Under the pieces are notes generated by a model. The model made no database searches. It worked only from the letters and a program-made list of their open reading frames with translations, and was not told where the DNA came from. Shown one piece after another: positions 25,301 through 37,239 of a stretch of DNA of 64,000 nucleotides. The position numbers were made by a program, and so were the translations under genes. Source of the stretch: Cryptomeria japonica (taxonomy: Eukaryota; Streptophyta; Pinopsida; Cupressales; Cupressaceae); assembly GCF_030272615.1 (NCBI RefSeq), contig NC_081412.1, positions 38,074,911 to 38,138,910 on the forward strand. The letters are read 5' to 3'. Each line of letters opens with the position of its first letter. Positions within the stretch are counted from its first letter, which is position 1.

Positions 25301-25844
25301 TCTTTACAAATAATTCTTTCAGTGGGCCACTTCTAAGATGATCCCTTTGTGTTTTGTAAACCTGAGCTAACGACTCAAAGTCAATAGGTTCTAACAAATC
25401 AAAGGACTCGCTGAGTTTAAACACTTTCCTGAATTCATCTTCATTTATCTCAATCAAGACTGATCCCTTTATGTTCCTGATGCATCTTGCCATGGAGTCA
25501 TAATTCTGTGCAATCAAAGCTAACAAATCTACATCCATAAAAACACCTAGGACCACAAGCTTTCCTACATCCTGCTCCCATATGCCATTCAAAGGAGCTG
25601 GGGAATTCCTCTACCCAAAATCGACTTTGAAGAGTCCTAAGCCTGACAATCCTATTTCAGGGTCCCTCAACCAATTACTCTTATCATAAAGGCCATCTCC
25701 AATTTTTAGACGAGGGTTCTTAGGTACTAGCTCTTTGGCCTTAGCCCCAACATTGGTGGACATGGTTAATTGCTCTAAAAAATCATCACAGATATTTTGG
25801 TCCTGGTAATTCACCTTCCCTGTCAATTCTCTTCTGGGTGCCAT
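22301..25844 (-). pseudogene. Unrecognised large protein gene, copy 1 (CACTA cargo)
   Basis: The start ATG at 25844 gives MAPRRELTGKVNYQDQNICD. After a TAG where FG would continue to RNSPAPL (25609) comes a long globular part. Key segments are GVFMDVDLLALIAQNYDS, GSVLIEINEDEFRKVFKLS, YSMLMHMFMFKGADYFG, MPVQLWSTVLSWDRE, EFLRPKEFAEDIKIVHNWGD and GTPFLLPHQVPLKIGIAEVL. A basic, proline/serine-rich linker (KGKRKIEDVIDIQDSPKKQR) resembling a nuclear signal follows, then a helical, probably coiled-coil C-terminal half (KLENILKAYNDAQEGIANRD, MKRILEILIKFKEEEATLEP) ending DVYQEWKDKYMG. Several stops and a frameshift near 24804 break it. Copies 2 and 3 are homologous. I do not know the family; a remote likeness to plant transposon-encoded or plant mobile domains is only an impression. 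Confidence 0.75.
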
Positions 25845-26149
25845 TTTGGTCAAACAATTATACCACTAGCAACTATTACAGACCTCTAATGAAGTAATTC
25901 ACACAACAGTATTTGAGAACAAACCAAGAGTTATCAAGAAAAGCACAAGAAACCTGATTATTCACCTGAAGAAAATCGCTCTGTAACAAACTTCGATGAA
26001 ACAATACTTAGCAATCAAGTTGATGCTGACTCAAAAAGGACAAGTTGGCATTTAAGTTTTAGAAATTAACTCCACATGCTTCGGCATTATTTTTAGAATT
26101 GAATTCGCCAAATTGAATTCAAAACTGGCTCCAATGGGTCATAATTCCT

Positions 26150-27830
26150 CTAAGTCTTTCCTTTGTTTCGCTCTTTCGCTATTTCACAGAACATAAAACC
26201 CATGCTCTTTTCTTTCGCGAAACAATGCTGGTTGTTGGATCATGAGAACTTGCATTGCCTTTATCTCCATTTGATCTCTTTGCTTTAGTGTCAAGCCCTA
26301 CCTCCTTTTCACCACTTCACGGACTTTAATAGTTGTTCACTTTTCCTTCGCGAGGCCACGCCAAGCGTTAGATCAAACTCAAATCAACCGGCCTTTAACT
26401 CCAATCGGGACCGTCAATCCTTTTAATTAACTGCACCTCATCTTGATGGCTAACGGTTTTCACCATTTCGCTGAGGTTAAGCTATGGGCATCTTAGGGCC
26501 ACAAAACAATGAGAAGTGTTGGATCAATCTTGAGATGAATGCCTTTTAATTGGGCCCTTTCTTGTCGATGAGAACCATCTCCACTTTCCTTGATATCTTT
26601 TATCGATGGAGTAATTGTCTTCGATGAGTCCTTTCTAAAGTTCATCGGCGTTTGCTTTCTTTGATGCCCTTTTTATATCGATGAGACATCGCTGGGTCTC
26701 ATCGATACTATTTGAATCTTAGATACTTCGATAGAATGCTTTTAGACTTGTTCGATAACTTATGGGTTATTACGGTATCAATGAAAATGATGATTTCTTC
26801 CAAAGAGAGATGGCTTCTATCGATGAAACCATGTGTATCGAAGACATGCCTTTTAGTCTCCTTGAAACTCATTCTCATCGAAATCTTTTTGCTATCCACC
26901 GGGTTTCATGTCGAAGAGACTTTGGACTTCGGTGACTTCTTTTGTCCTCCCATCGAAACTCATATCCTTATCGATATCATTCATCGATGTAGTTTTCTTC
27001 TGTTTTATCGATATCACTTTTTCGATGAAAATGCTTCTTTCAGTGAATCTTCCTTATCTTGCATCGATGATATTGTTTCTTCGAAAGCCTTTTCTTATTG
27101 GTGGGGGCCCACCACTTGGTCACCAAGTTTGTTCTTTGATTTACGTTATTTGGAGGACATGTCTAACCTTTTGATTTGCGATCCCTACCTCCTGGATTGC
27201 TCACTTGGAATGCCATGTCATTTCGCCACTTCGCGAAAACTAACTCTCGAGCATCTTTGGGTTGCGAATCAACACAGGTCATTGATTATTCTCTGAACCA
27301 CTCACTCTTTACTCGATAGAAAACCCACCGGCTTCTGGGACCTGCCACAACCTTTCGCTATTTCACAATAGTTAAAACACGTGCACTTTGATCTCATGAA
27401 ATAACGAGGGCCATCCGATTAGATAGAACATGATCGGTCTTTAATCTTCAGACAAAGCTTGGACATTGGGCCCACCAAACCCTTTCGCTATTTCACAGAA
27501 GGGTAAAACTCGGTTATCTTTATCTCGTGAAACAACGCGGGGCATCAGATCTCAAGGACTTGCACTACTGTTACTCTTTCTACTAACCGCTTCACCCAAG
27601 CCCACCATCTTTTTGCCATTTCGCAACTTGTAAACCACGAGCATCTTTAGGTTGCAAATCAACACAGGCCATTGATCTCTTTCCAAACCGATTGCCCTTT
27701 AGCCAAGAAAGAAGTCCTCATCGCTGGGTCTCGCCAAACCTTTTCGCTACTTCACAATAGGTAACTTTCGGGCATGTTGAGTTCGTGAATCCACACGGGC
27801 CATCCGATTGACTGAGAGTTGTGCGACAAT
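26150..27830. repeat. Array of ~130-bp palindromic units upstream of copy 1
   Basis: Units begin ctttcgctatttcaca and end gggccatccgattga. Starts lie near 27218, 27351, 27481, 27612 and 27740 (steps of about 130), with three weaker ones near 26172, 26317 and 26462. Each has a left arm like CGCTATTTCAC and, 25-35 bases later, a complementary right arm. Arm sequence varies: TTTCGC with GCGAAA at 26174/26217; CGCTATTTCA with TGAAATAACG at 27356; TTTCAC with GTGAAA at 27491; ATTTCGCAACTT with AGGTTGCAAAT at 27618; TTCAC with GTGAA at 27751. The array lies 5' of the copy 1 gene. Confidence 0.7.
26560..27100. repeat. TCGATGA-rich block upstream of copy 1
   Basis: This block sits between the two groups of 130-bp units. 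It contains more than twenty occurrences of the palindromic core ATCGAT, TCGATGA or TCATCGA. A stretch at about 26945-27080 (ctcatatccttatcgatatc, then gatgaaaatgcttctttc) matches the 199-bp repeat upstream of copy 2, so the two blocks share descent. Confidence 0.75.
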
Positions 27831-27839
27831 TACAAGGCC

Positions 27840-28860
27840 TGATGGTCAATAGAAAAGGTAATTTAAAGGCGAATAAAAATTAAAACATTTAAAAGGACCG
27901 CCTAGGTAAAAAACAATGGGGGGAACACTTTGCATGACAAAAGGACCCATTACTTAAGTGAATAAAGTAACACAGAAATAGAATTATAAGGGTTTTTTCT
28001 TAGACATTTTGAAAGTGATTAAACCTAAACCCTAAAGCCTCTTTAGGACCCAAAGCAATAGAAGTCACAAGGCCATACCAAACCCAAGAATTTCATAGAC
28101 TTAGCCAATTATGGAAAAGAATACCCATTTTTTAAACAGTGATAACAGTAACCTCTGAACCTTTATCTCTTCCCTCAAAAATGAAACTTGCCATTTGAAT
28201 TCCTTTCTCATATTGATTATCTTAATAATATTTGTTCAATGTTTTTCATCGCTAAAAGATTACCTTCCTTTTAGATAAATTAGTTAGATTCTTATTATGT
28301 TGAAGAACATTTAGTTAGTTTTCTCCTTCAACTGAAGTAGTTATGTTTTATTTTGAAATGCTCAATTTTTTATCTTAATATAGATCACAATTTATTTTCT
28401 TTAAGTATAGAATTAATGGAATATTACATATGGTATTAGAGCAACCAAGTTCAACATTGAACCTCAGGCTTTCCACCTATAAACAAAACTATATACATAT
28501 GCAGGCGCACCATCGTTGAGATAATATGCATGCGCACTATATACAAAACTATATTCGCAAGTAAATCTTTTATTCAAATCCACAATATGAAACATAGAGT
28601 TTTACTAGAAGAATACAAGTAACCTGATCTCCTTTAGATAATATCACAAGCAATTGCCTACAGAAAGATGTAGTAATCCATAGCATATACACAAAGGAAA
28701 GATGACTGATTATATTATGTATGTTCACAAAATGGTACAATAGTAAGCCTGAGGCTATATTCTACTTCTTCTCTAATGATCCTTATTGTTACAAAAATTC
28801 CCTCATTTATATGAGGGTATACATTGTCACCAAGCATCGTGGCTTTTCAGCACATAACTA
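27840..28860. other. No recognisable gene
   Basis: AT-rich spacer between the palindrome array of copy 1 and the 3' end of copy 2. A local duplication 'atatacaaaactatat' at about 28490 and 28538 is the only structure seen. Confidence 0.5.
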
Positions 28861-31800
28861 TTAATTAGCACTCTTGTTAACAAACTGGAAGATAAACAAG
28901 TTCAACATTCCTATGTGTTTAATGTACTTATCATCTTTATACATTAGAATGTCATTGTTTAGTGTCCTCATGTCACTTTTTGTCTGGAAATGATTGGATA
29001 GAATATTGTTAACACAAAGTGACAAATCTTTGTCCCGATCCAACTTTGCTACTGCTTGATTCTTCTCATCACTTAACTCTTGTTTCCACTATTCCAACGA
29101 TACTAACTCACCATTACTATAAAAAGAGGGCACCCTAGGGGTATTCCTATTGTCCAGCCTCTGATGCTCTTTCCTTAATTGATTTTCCAATTCATCATGG
29201 GACTTCAAGTGAGCCTCGGCTTCAATTTTATCACCTGGATTCATCAAACTATTGTCATTCATCAAGCCTTCCAACTGAGACCTGAGCCTTTCATGCTCTT
29301 TCATAGCTTTGACTATTCCAGTGTATGTCTTCCAATAGATTTATGCAACCTGCATCATACTTTTGAATCTATGGTCAACAACCTCGAGAACTAACTTATC
29401 CATCTTTTGCTGTTCCTTTTTTAGTTGTCAAGATGTCTTTTCGGCCACATAGCGTATGTCAAGGCATCCATGGCATCTCTGTCAACACCATATGTCATCC
29501 CTGTTTGACTGGTACCTGTATCAATCTGAAGCAATCTTGCTTGTAGCCTCTATTTTTCTTCATCGGTTTTCTCATATAGGCTTTTGTATGTACAATTTTC
29601 TCAGACCAGAAAATCTATCTGATCTTGGTTTAGTTTAGCGACATCCAAATTTAGTTTGCCAGTTGTTCTAGGGTTAGTCTTTCCAACCTGCTGCACCATC
29701 AAATGTCCAAAAGCTTCTTTTGTATCAACCAATATAGGTCTTTTATTTTTGGGATAGATAGCCCACTGTAAAAGAGCCTTCTGATCTGGATCATATCTTG
29801 ATCCTCTAAAGAGTTTATCAATCTCTTTTGGCATCATTTTCCTACTTGGGTCCTATTTCTTGAGGAATCCATCAAACAAAAAGGCAGAGTTCATGTCCCA
29901 TCTAGAGTATAATAGCACACCAGCTTCCTTAAGCAACTGTCTTCCCTTCTCAGGTGTCATTTCTCTCATCACAACATCCATCTCCTCTTGTAACTTTTGA
30001 AGCTGCTGCTCTTCTTCACTATTTCTCATATTATTCCTAATTTGAGATCCTTTATGTTGATAGAGGAATGTGGTGAACTCCTTGGAAGCAATGAAGTCAC
30101 TATCAGCAATGAAAACCTCATGCTCCAGGAATCTGATGTCAGCCACTTCTTGAACATTCAGTTGTCCTGTTGCCAAGTCTATTGGTGTATCCTCTACATA
30201 ACCAGGGGGGTAATCCTCTCAAGGAGTGAATGGAATGATGCCAGATGTGGAAGAAGGAGACATATGAGCTAAAGGCTCTGTATTCCTAATAGTATCAATG
30301 TAATCCCTAAAAACATGAGGTGGAACTCCCTCGAGTATATCCAATTCATGCTCCACAAGTTTTTTGGCCAAATCCAAGGGGTCTTCAATCTTTTGTAGCA
30401 CGTTCTCATCCATTTTCCATCTATAAAGCTTCCATTTATAAGCCTACATTACTTTCTCAAACTTTATTTGCTTCACTCTGGCCTCTTCTCTGCCAATGTT
30501 CCTAATGAGGTCAATCGGTAGGTAAGATTTATGCTCTCTAACCTTCAGCTTTTGTGATGACCGGGCTATCCTTATGTATCCTTTAGGATCAAAATTGGGC
30601 CTTGGATCCCCCATAGACATACCATAATAATCCAATTTTGTCTGCAGCAAGCCATAACTCTTTGAACTTTTCACAATAAAATCTAAAAATACTAACAACC
30701 CAGGTACAATTGATTGTTTTCCATGGCTTGTCAGATGTTCTATACTCACTATTGACAGTTGCCTCAAAATTTCTAGACAAGCCACTTTGTTAGGTACTGT
30801 AAGTGGTATTAAGTATGGTCTCCCTTTGAGCCCGTATACCCTGACTTGTGTGCAGTTTGAAAAACAATAGCAATCTCCCCAATTGTGTTCAATTGAGGGA
30901 TCTTCAGCGAAATCTTTTGGTCTTAGGAATCTTTGAACCTCTGGTGCAAGGGCATGATCGCATGGGCATCCCAATAGTCTATATAATGGCTTGATGAAGA
31001 ACTCCTCAAAATGCCAATATTGATTATTCACATACCTCTGGTCCCATGAAGAAACCCATAGTTGCACTGGTTTTCTCATTCCAGCATTGTCATATGTCCT
31101 AACACATAACTCTTCTAGCCATAACCCTTCATCTTGGCCCACATACAATAGCATATGCATAAGTAAGGAATAATGCTTGAAATCAACATTGATGACATCC
31201 CCCTTTAACTTTTCTAACCCATGATTCAAAACCTCAATCAAATAAGCAGAAAAATCAAAGAAGGGGGGGTCCTTAGACTGCAAATCGGCACAAATGACCA
31301 TGGCTGCAATATCCATCAAAGGATGGGCTTTTATCCCTAGAACTTGGGCAAAATAGTAATAGGTATACTTGAAATATGGATGGAAAGAGTTGACATCATA
31401 GGGAGCTTTGTCATCTTGACCTAGTGGCACTAAGGACCCTGCATTCCTAGGTCTATGTATAGGGAGTCTCCACATTTTGTAAATGTGCTCTAGGTTAAAA
31501 TATTCACTTGTTAAATTCTTGAGGTCAAAAAATTCTTCAAATCCCCAATCCAACTCAAACACGGTGTCAATAACCTCCTTTGTGATTGCAAGAATTGGCT
31601 CACCCATGTAGTTATATATGGTCTTGGTTTTAGGGTCATAATTGTTTGCCAATGCCTTCATGAGCTCCACATTCATGAATACATTAGCCATAGCTAACCT
31701 TCCTAAGTTCAATCACCATAAATTGTTGATAGGTTGAGGGGAAACTCTTCTGTTGTACCCATATATGAATAATTCATACCCTCTCAACTCTGTCCATATG

Positions 31801-31999
31801 TCTCCAAGATCCTCAAACCGGTCTTCTAGGCCTTCCTCATCAGCTCTAATCTTCTTGGACCTCAAATTGGATGATGGGCACTGGTCAATCAGGTCCTAGG
31901 CCAAAGAATGCCCTTCCCTTTTCTGTCTTTTAGGTTTTTCTTCTGCAGCCATAGGTTCTTTTCCCTTTCTGGTCTTATTAGTTTTAGATGATGATTCCA
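28861..31999 (-). pseudogene. Unrecognised large protein gene, copy 2 (CACTA cargo)
   Basis: The first ATG at about 31999 gives MESSSKTNKTRKGKEPMAAE and a basic KPKRQKREG, which looks like a nuclear signal. A TAG and a second stop are followed by a 422-codon open segment (31712-30444). Segments shared with copy 1 are NVFMNVELMKALANNYDP, EPILAITKEVIDTVFELD, YSLLMHMLLYVGQD, KPVQLWVSSWDQR, RFLRPKDFAEDPSIEHNWGD and GRPYLIPLTVPNKVACLEIL. The C-terminal half is in several frames: LAKKLVEHELDILEGVP, EEMDVVMREMTPEKGRQLLK (matching KAITPKKGREMVAKAG in copy 1), then coiled segments to 28861. It is read toward the interior from the element's right end. It is the best-preserved N-terminal domain of the three copies. 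Confidence 0.78.
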
Positions 32000-32199
32000 T
32001 TTGAATTTTGAAAAAGAGGTCTGTGTGCAAACAAATTACTTGGAATTACTGAGCTTTATCTGTGAATTCACCCAATTCCTTCTTTCAGTTCGTTGCATGT
32101 GAATTCCTTAATGTTGTTCCCTTTGATGGTTAATCCACTACTTATGGCATATTTAATCAGTTAGTAATGGCGCTTTGGACAATGGTCACTCAGGCACAC

Positions 32200-33311
32200 G
32201 TTTGAATTTAGTGGTGATGTGACCTTCCCTGGGATTTGTTTATGGTTTTCATGGAAATCAATAATCATTTCAATGAGGATATGTCTTTCAATCATTTGTT
32301 TCTTTAGTCCATCAATCTCTTTGTTTCTATCGACAATACTTTTGCTTCGAATATTACTTCGATCAAGTATTTTTTCCTTCATCGAAATACTATATTCAGT
32401 CAGTATGGCTGTCTCCTCATTGAAACATATCTGATATCCATCAGGTCTTATGTCGAAGAAACCTTGGGCTTTGGTGTCCTACTTTATTTTTCCATCAAAA
32501 TACTTCTTTCATCGATATCACTATGCCCCGTTGATGAATGAGTCTATTATCTCACTAAAGCTTTTCTTTATTTTCCCTTATCATTCTTCACCGATAAAGT
32601 TACATCGGCAAAACCACGCATATTGAGAACATTCCTTTTAACCTCCTCGAAACCTATATCCTTATCGATATCTTTTATCGATTTAGCTTCCTTTTGTCTG
32701 ATCGATATTATTCTTTCGATGAAAACACTCCTTTTGATGGGTCCTTTTTATGTTGCACCGATAGTATTATTTCCTCGAGAACTTTTCCTGTCAATGAAGA
32801 CCCTCTCTACTTTCTTCGATATCTTTTGTCGATGAAGTTTAACCTCCTCAAAACCTATATCCTCATCGATATCTTTTAATGATGTAGCTTCTTTTTATCT
32901 GATCGATATTATTCTTTCGATGAAAATGCTCCTTTCGGTGGGTCCTTTTTATGTTGCACTGATAGTATTGTTTCCTCAAGAACTTTTCTCGTTTATGAAG
33001 ACCCTCTCTGCTTTCTTCGATATCTTTTGTAGATGAAGTTATTATCTTGGGTGAGTCCTTTCGGCATTTCCTTCCTTCGATGGCTCTTTTATATTGATGA
33101 TAATTATTTTTTTTTAATAAAAATGATAATCGTTGGAATTACGATGAATACCAAGCTTTTGACTGACGACTTCTTTGACTGTCGGTAGAGTCCATTGGAT
33201 TGTCGAATTTTCAACGGGCATGGCATCATCAACCAATCTGATGCCAAGTTTTCAATGGTGGATTTTGTTGACACTTTGATGAAAATTCATCGAAAATCCG
33301 ACAAATGGTCA
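32200..33311. repeat. Right subterminal repeats of CACTA element (TCGATGA-rich)
   Basis: The last 1.1 kb of the transposon is full of ATCGAT, TCGATGA and TCATCGA cores in both orientations. Some form hairpins, for example tggcatca..tgatgcca near 33214-33239 and tttgatgaa-aat-ttcatcgaaa near 33277. A 199-bp tandem duplication lies at about 32640-32838 and 32839-33037, starting taacctcctc. Subterminal motif clusters are expected to bind the transposon's own DNA-binding protein. The region also contains the promoter side of copy 2. Confidence 0.8.
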
Positions 33312-33339
33312 TTGAAAATCAGCTTTGAATGTACTAGTG
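33312..33339 (-). repeat. Right terminal inverted repeat of CACTA element
   Basis: It ends GTACTAGTG at 33331-33339 and is followed by the GCC duplication and the resumption of the Copia LTR. Reverse-complemented it pairs with 10627-10654, including the GATTTTCAA block. Confidence 0.93.
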
Positions 33340-33342
33340 GCC

Positions 33343-33879
33343 TTAGACCAAAAAAATAATATCAACACATAAGACATCTCAGAAATACATCAATAGGTCC
33401 TATCCACATGTTTCATTAAAGTCGGTACATAACCTAGATCAACCAAGACCTAGTATAGGTCCACACACCATAGCAATGATCTCCATCCACCAAGTCTCAA
33501 ACATGATCACCAACAACATCTTGAAACTCCACCAGAAGCTGCACCAAAACCACTTATGCAATTCATCAAAGATCTCCATCAAAAGCTCTGCTGGTGAAAC
33601 CCTCACTAAAACTAGAAACCAATCTTCTAAGTAAGTAGGATATCAACCGATCACTAGACCAAAACCAACTGACCAAATATGAGTATTAGTATCATGAACA
33701 AGCCAATTCCATCACCAGATTATACCGGAGCCTACCAAATCATGTCGGATCCAAGTTAACCAGAAACCACTCAACTTACCGAGACCAGAAGGGTGTCGAT
33801 AAAGCATCCAAATAGCTAGTGTTGGCATCAATGATAAAACGTCAATGCAACACATAATCAACTCTACCAAATGCCAACA
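33343..33879 (-). repeat. 3' LTR of Copia B, second half
   Basis: It matches 39183-39722 of the right LTR, from ttagac through aggtcctatccacatgtttc and gaccagaagggtgtcg to the terminal ccaaca. The next bases (atctccccctttgg) are the complement of the polypurine tract, fixing the LTR end at 33879. Confidence 0.95.
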
Positions 33880-34160
33880 ATCTCCCCCTTTGGCATTGAT
33901 GGCAACACTAGATGTGAAAAACATCTAAGTACCAAGAAATTCCAAATAAGCCTCACCCAATGGAAGACTACCAACAATCTCCCACAGATAGCTCTGAAAA
34001 TAAATATCTCCCCCTGTGAATAATATCTCTGAATTTATTTTCCTTTTTCACATCAATATCACTCCCCCTTTGACATGAATGCCAGAAATTTGATAAAAAT
34101 ATCAAAGAAAAAACATAAACCACTGAATCACAACGCTGACTACTCCCCCTGAGCAGTAGC
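33880..34160 (-). other. Multiple polypurine tracts of Copia B
   Basis: Four tctccccctttg-like runs occur at about 33882, 34008, 34061 and 34141. On the minus strand they read as AAAGGGGGAG purine tracts. The one at 33882-33891 abuts the 3' LTR and would be the functional primer. The extra copies carry similar flanks (ttggcattgatggc, ttgacatgaatgcc), so they arose by local duplication. Confidence 0.7.
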
Positions 34161-34322
34161 ATCCACATCAATGCTGGAATGAATAGTATCTTTGATAATG
34201 CATGTTGGACTGATGCTAAATTGCATCAATCAAGTCTCTACTGGAGGGGTAGAAACTCCCAATCTATCTCTCAGATACTCAAATGATTCCTTGGACAAAG
34301 GTTTAGTGAAAATATCTACAAT

Positions 34323-35871
34323 CTACTCTTTGGTGTTCACATAAACCAATCTAACTTCATTTGCTTCCACCTTATCCTTCAAAATGTTATACTTGATAGA
34401 TATATTCTTTGTTTTAGAATAAAATACCAGATTCTTTGATATATCAATAGTAGTAGAGTTATCACAGTGAATAACTATTGGTGCATCATAATCCACCTTT
34501 ATATCCTTCAACATTTTCTTCATCCATAAAACTTGTGTATAGTTAGTAGCAGCAACAACTACTTAGCTTCAACAGTAGATAAAGAAGTGCATGACTCTTT
34601 CTTGCTGATCCATGAAACCAACTTCTTTCCAAGAAATAAATCTCCACCAGAACTACTTTTCCAATCATCAACATCTCCCCACCAATAAACATCTATATAT
34701 GGACATAAAGTAAAGTTATCATCCTTAGGGTACCACAAGCCATATTATGATGTACCTTACAAGTATCTAAAAATCCTTTTCATCACCATCTCATTATTTT
34801 CTCTAGGATCACTCTAAAATCTTGAAACAATACAAACAACATTCATAATGTTAGGCCTAGTCTGAGTCAAATAAAGAAGACCACCAATCATAGATTTGTA
34901 TCTTGTAGGATTTACCAGTGCAGAAACATCTTTTCTTGTCAATTTCTTGCTTGTAACCATAGGAGTACTTACTGGTTTAGAATCTGCCATACAAAATTTC
35001 TTCAAAAATTCCTTAGCATATTTAGTTTGACAGATGAAAATACCTTTGTCAATCTGATTAATCTGCAAACCTAAGAAAAATTCCATCTCACCAATCATAG
35101 ACATCTCAAATTCTTTCTCCATATTTTTAGAAAACTCTATGCATAACTTATCTTCACCTCCAAAAATAATGTCATCACCAAATACTTCAATAATCAGTAT
35201 ATCATCATCAGTGACTATATAATATAAATTACTATCAGCACGGCCCTTAGTAAAACCAAGCTTCAAAAGATATTTATCCAACCTTGCATACCAAGCTCTA
35301 GGTGCTTGTTTCAATCCATATAAATATTTCCTTAACCTGCAAACCATATCTGTATCATCTGATAGTAAAAAACCATTAGGTTGCTCAATATAAACTTCTT
35401 CATCAACATCCCCATTCAAAAATGCACATTTAACATCCATCTGATAAACCTTGTAGTTTTTATAAGCAGCATAGACAAGAAATAATCTTATAGCTTCAAT
35501 CCTAGCTATAGGTGCAAAAGTTTCTCCATAATCAATTCCTTCCTTCTGAGAATATCCTTTACAAACCAATCTAGCCTTATTCAGGTTATAACTTGACCAT
35601 CCTCATTCAATTTATTCCTAAAATCCCATTTAGTTCCAATAACATTTTAATTTTTAGGTCGGGGAACCAAGGTCCATGTATTATTTTTCTCAATCTGATC
35701 TAATTCTTCTTCCATAGCTTTCAACCAATATTCATCTTTACATGCCTCAATTACTGATATCGGTTTAACTTGTGAAATTAAACATACCTCATTAATTGCT
35801 AGTCTTCTTCTTGTCATCACTTCATTTCTCTTATCCCCAATGATTTGATCTTCTGAATGATTCAATCTCAC
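34323..35871 (-). pseudogene. Copia reverse transcriptase and RNase H, element B
   Basis: The pre-RT linker (35871-35647) reads IEACKDEYWLKAMEEELDQI then TWTLVPRPKN. The RT (35569-34814) keeps VCKGYSQKEGIDYGETFAPI, the catalytic VYQMDVKCAFLNGDVDEEVY and [20 protein letters not shown]. It reads EVFGDDIIFGG, so both aspartates of the YVDD box remain but V is G. It continues MIGEMEFFLGLQINQIDKGI, YAKEFLKKFCMADSKPVSTP and SMIGGLLYLTQTRPNIMNVV. RNase H is broken near 34814-34530 and ends at 34523-34323 with IVIHCDNSTTIDISKNLVFY. Less damaged than element A. Confidence 0.9.
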
Positions 35872-36087
35872 ATACCTAGGAGTCTTCTAACTTTCTATTC
35901 ATCTTCCCTATTCTTTAGTTACTATAGAATTCTCTGATGTTTCCTGAGTAACTTGTTCAACTCTCTATTTCGGTAAAGGTACTATTGGTTGACATATAAT
36001 CATTTCCACTGTCGGTTCCTTCTCATAAACTCTAATTTGACTTATGTTCATCTCATCTACTTTCACATTAGCACTCTCCATAATTCT

Positions 36088-37230
36088 CTATAATCTCTTG
36101 TTATAACATCTATATGTTTTTTTTTCATTAGAATAATCAATAAATATGCCTTCATCACATCTAGGGTCAAATTTCCCAATAATATCATCTCTCCTGATAT
36201 AACATTTACTACCAAAAATTCTGAAATACTTAACTGTAGGTGTATTGCCAAACCATAATTCATAAGGTGTCTTACCGATTTCTCCTTTGATATGTACTAT
36301 GTTGAATGTATAAACTGTTGTGCTCACTGCTTCTCTCCAGTAGTTATGAGGTAGACTAGCTTCCATCATCATTGTTCTAGCAGCATCCAAGATAGTTATG
36401 TTCTTCCTTTCCACAAATCTATTCTGATGAGATGTTCGAGGAGCAAAAAATTGTCTTCTTATACCATGCTTGTCACAAAAGTTATTAAACTCACCGAATG
36501 TGAATTCTCCACCATGATCTGATATCAAACATTTAATCTTCAATCCTATCTTAGTTTCCACTTTAGCCTTAAAGATTTTAAACTTTTCAAATGTTTTAGA
36601 TTTTTCTCTCAGAAAAGTAACCCACATCATTCTAGAATAATCATCAATGATTAGCATAAAATATCTATCACCTTGAAAACTTTTAACTCTAGAAGGGCCA
36701 CACAAATCGGTATAAATAAGATCAAGAACATCATTTGATTTATCTTGTATACTCCTAAAAGAGATTCTGACCTGTTTACCCATCTGACATTCTTTATATA
36801 TAGGATTATGGGGCTTCATAATATTAGGTATATCCCTAACTTCCTTAGTTGAATTGATCTTCACAATGCAATCAAAATTCGCATCACACAACCTTTTATG
36901 CCATAGCCAACTCTCATCAATCTGTGTAATCAAACATGTCTTCTCACCGGAGTTCAAATGAAATATATTACCTTTTGTTTGTGTACCGGTTGCAATCTCC
37001 AAGCCAGATCTTTTAATGATTTTGCATTTCCCATCCTTGAACTGTAATTGAAATCCCTTGTCTACCAATTGTCCTACACGCAAAAGATTATGCCTCAAAC
37101 CTTCAACATAATAAACATTTTCAATATTGATCTTACCATCCAATGATATAGTTCATTTTCCTTTGATCATACATGCCTTGTCATCTCCAAATCTAACTAG
37201 ACCACCATCAAATTCTTGCAAAGATATAAA
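36088..37230 (-). pseudogene. Copia GAG-pre-integrase and integrase, element B
   Basis: A 351-codon open stretch (37143-36088) starts NIENVYYVEGLRHNLLRVGQ. It has the zinc ligands H in WHKRLCDANF and C in PIYKEC. The integrase core has all three catalytic residues: D in LIIDDYSRMMWVTF, D in ISDHGGEF and E in FVERKNITILDAARTM. It ends EGIFIDYSNEKKTYRCYNKR. The domain is nearly intact. The frame is closed upstream by a stop around 37150 and downstream near 36088. As part of a broken polyprotein it cannot act. Confidence 0.92.
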
Positions 37231-37239
37231 CTTCCCTTT

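Larger units (their letters stand above)
10627..33339 (+). mobile_element. Giant EnSpm/CACTA DNA transposon (22.7 kb)
   Basis: The left end reads CACTAATACATT and the right end, reverse-complemented, CACTAGTACATT. Over the first 28 bases 21 match by eye. The 3-bp duplication GCC lies at 10624-10626 and 33340-33342, inside a Copia LTR whose other copy is uninterrupted. CACTA termini with a 3-bp duplication define the EnSpm superfamily. Inside are a TNP2-type transposase gene and a second En/Spm-type gene, both on plus, and two copies of an unrecognised protein gene on minus. PPR fragments, subterminal short repeats and palindrome arrays are also present. It is large for the superfamily. Both transposase genes carry stops, so this copy cannot be autonomous. 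Confidence 0.95.
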
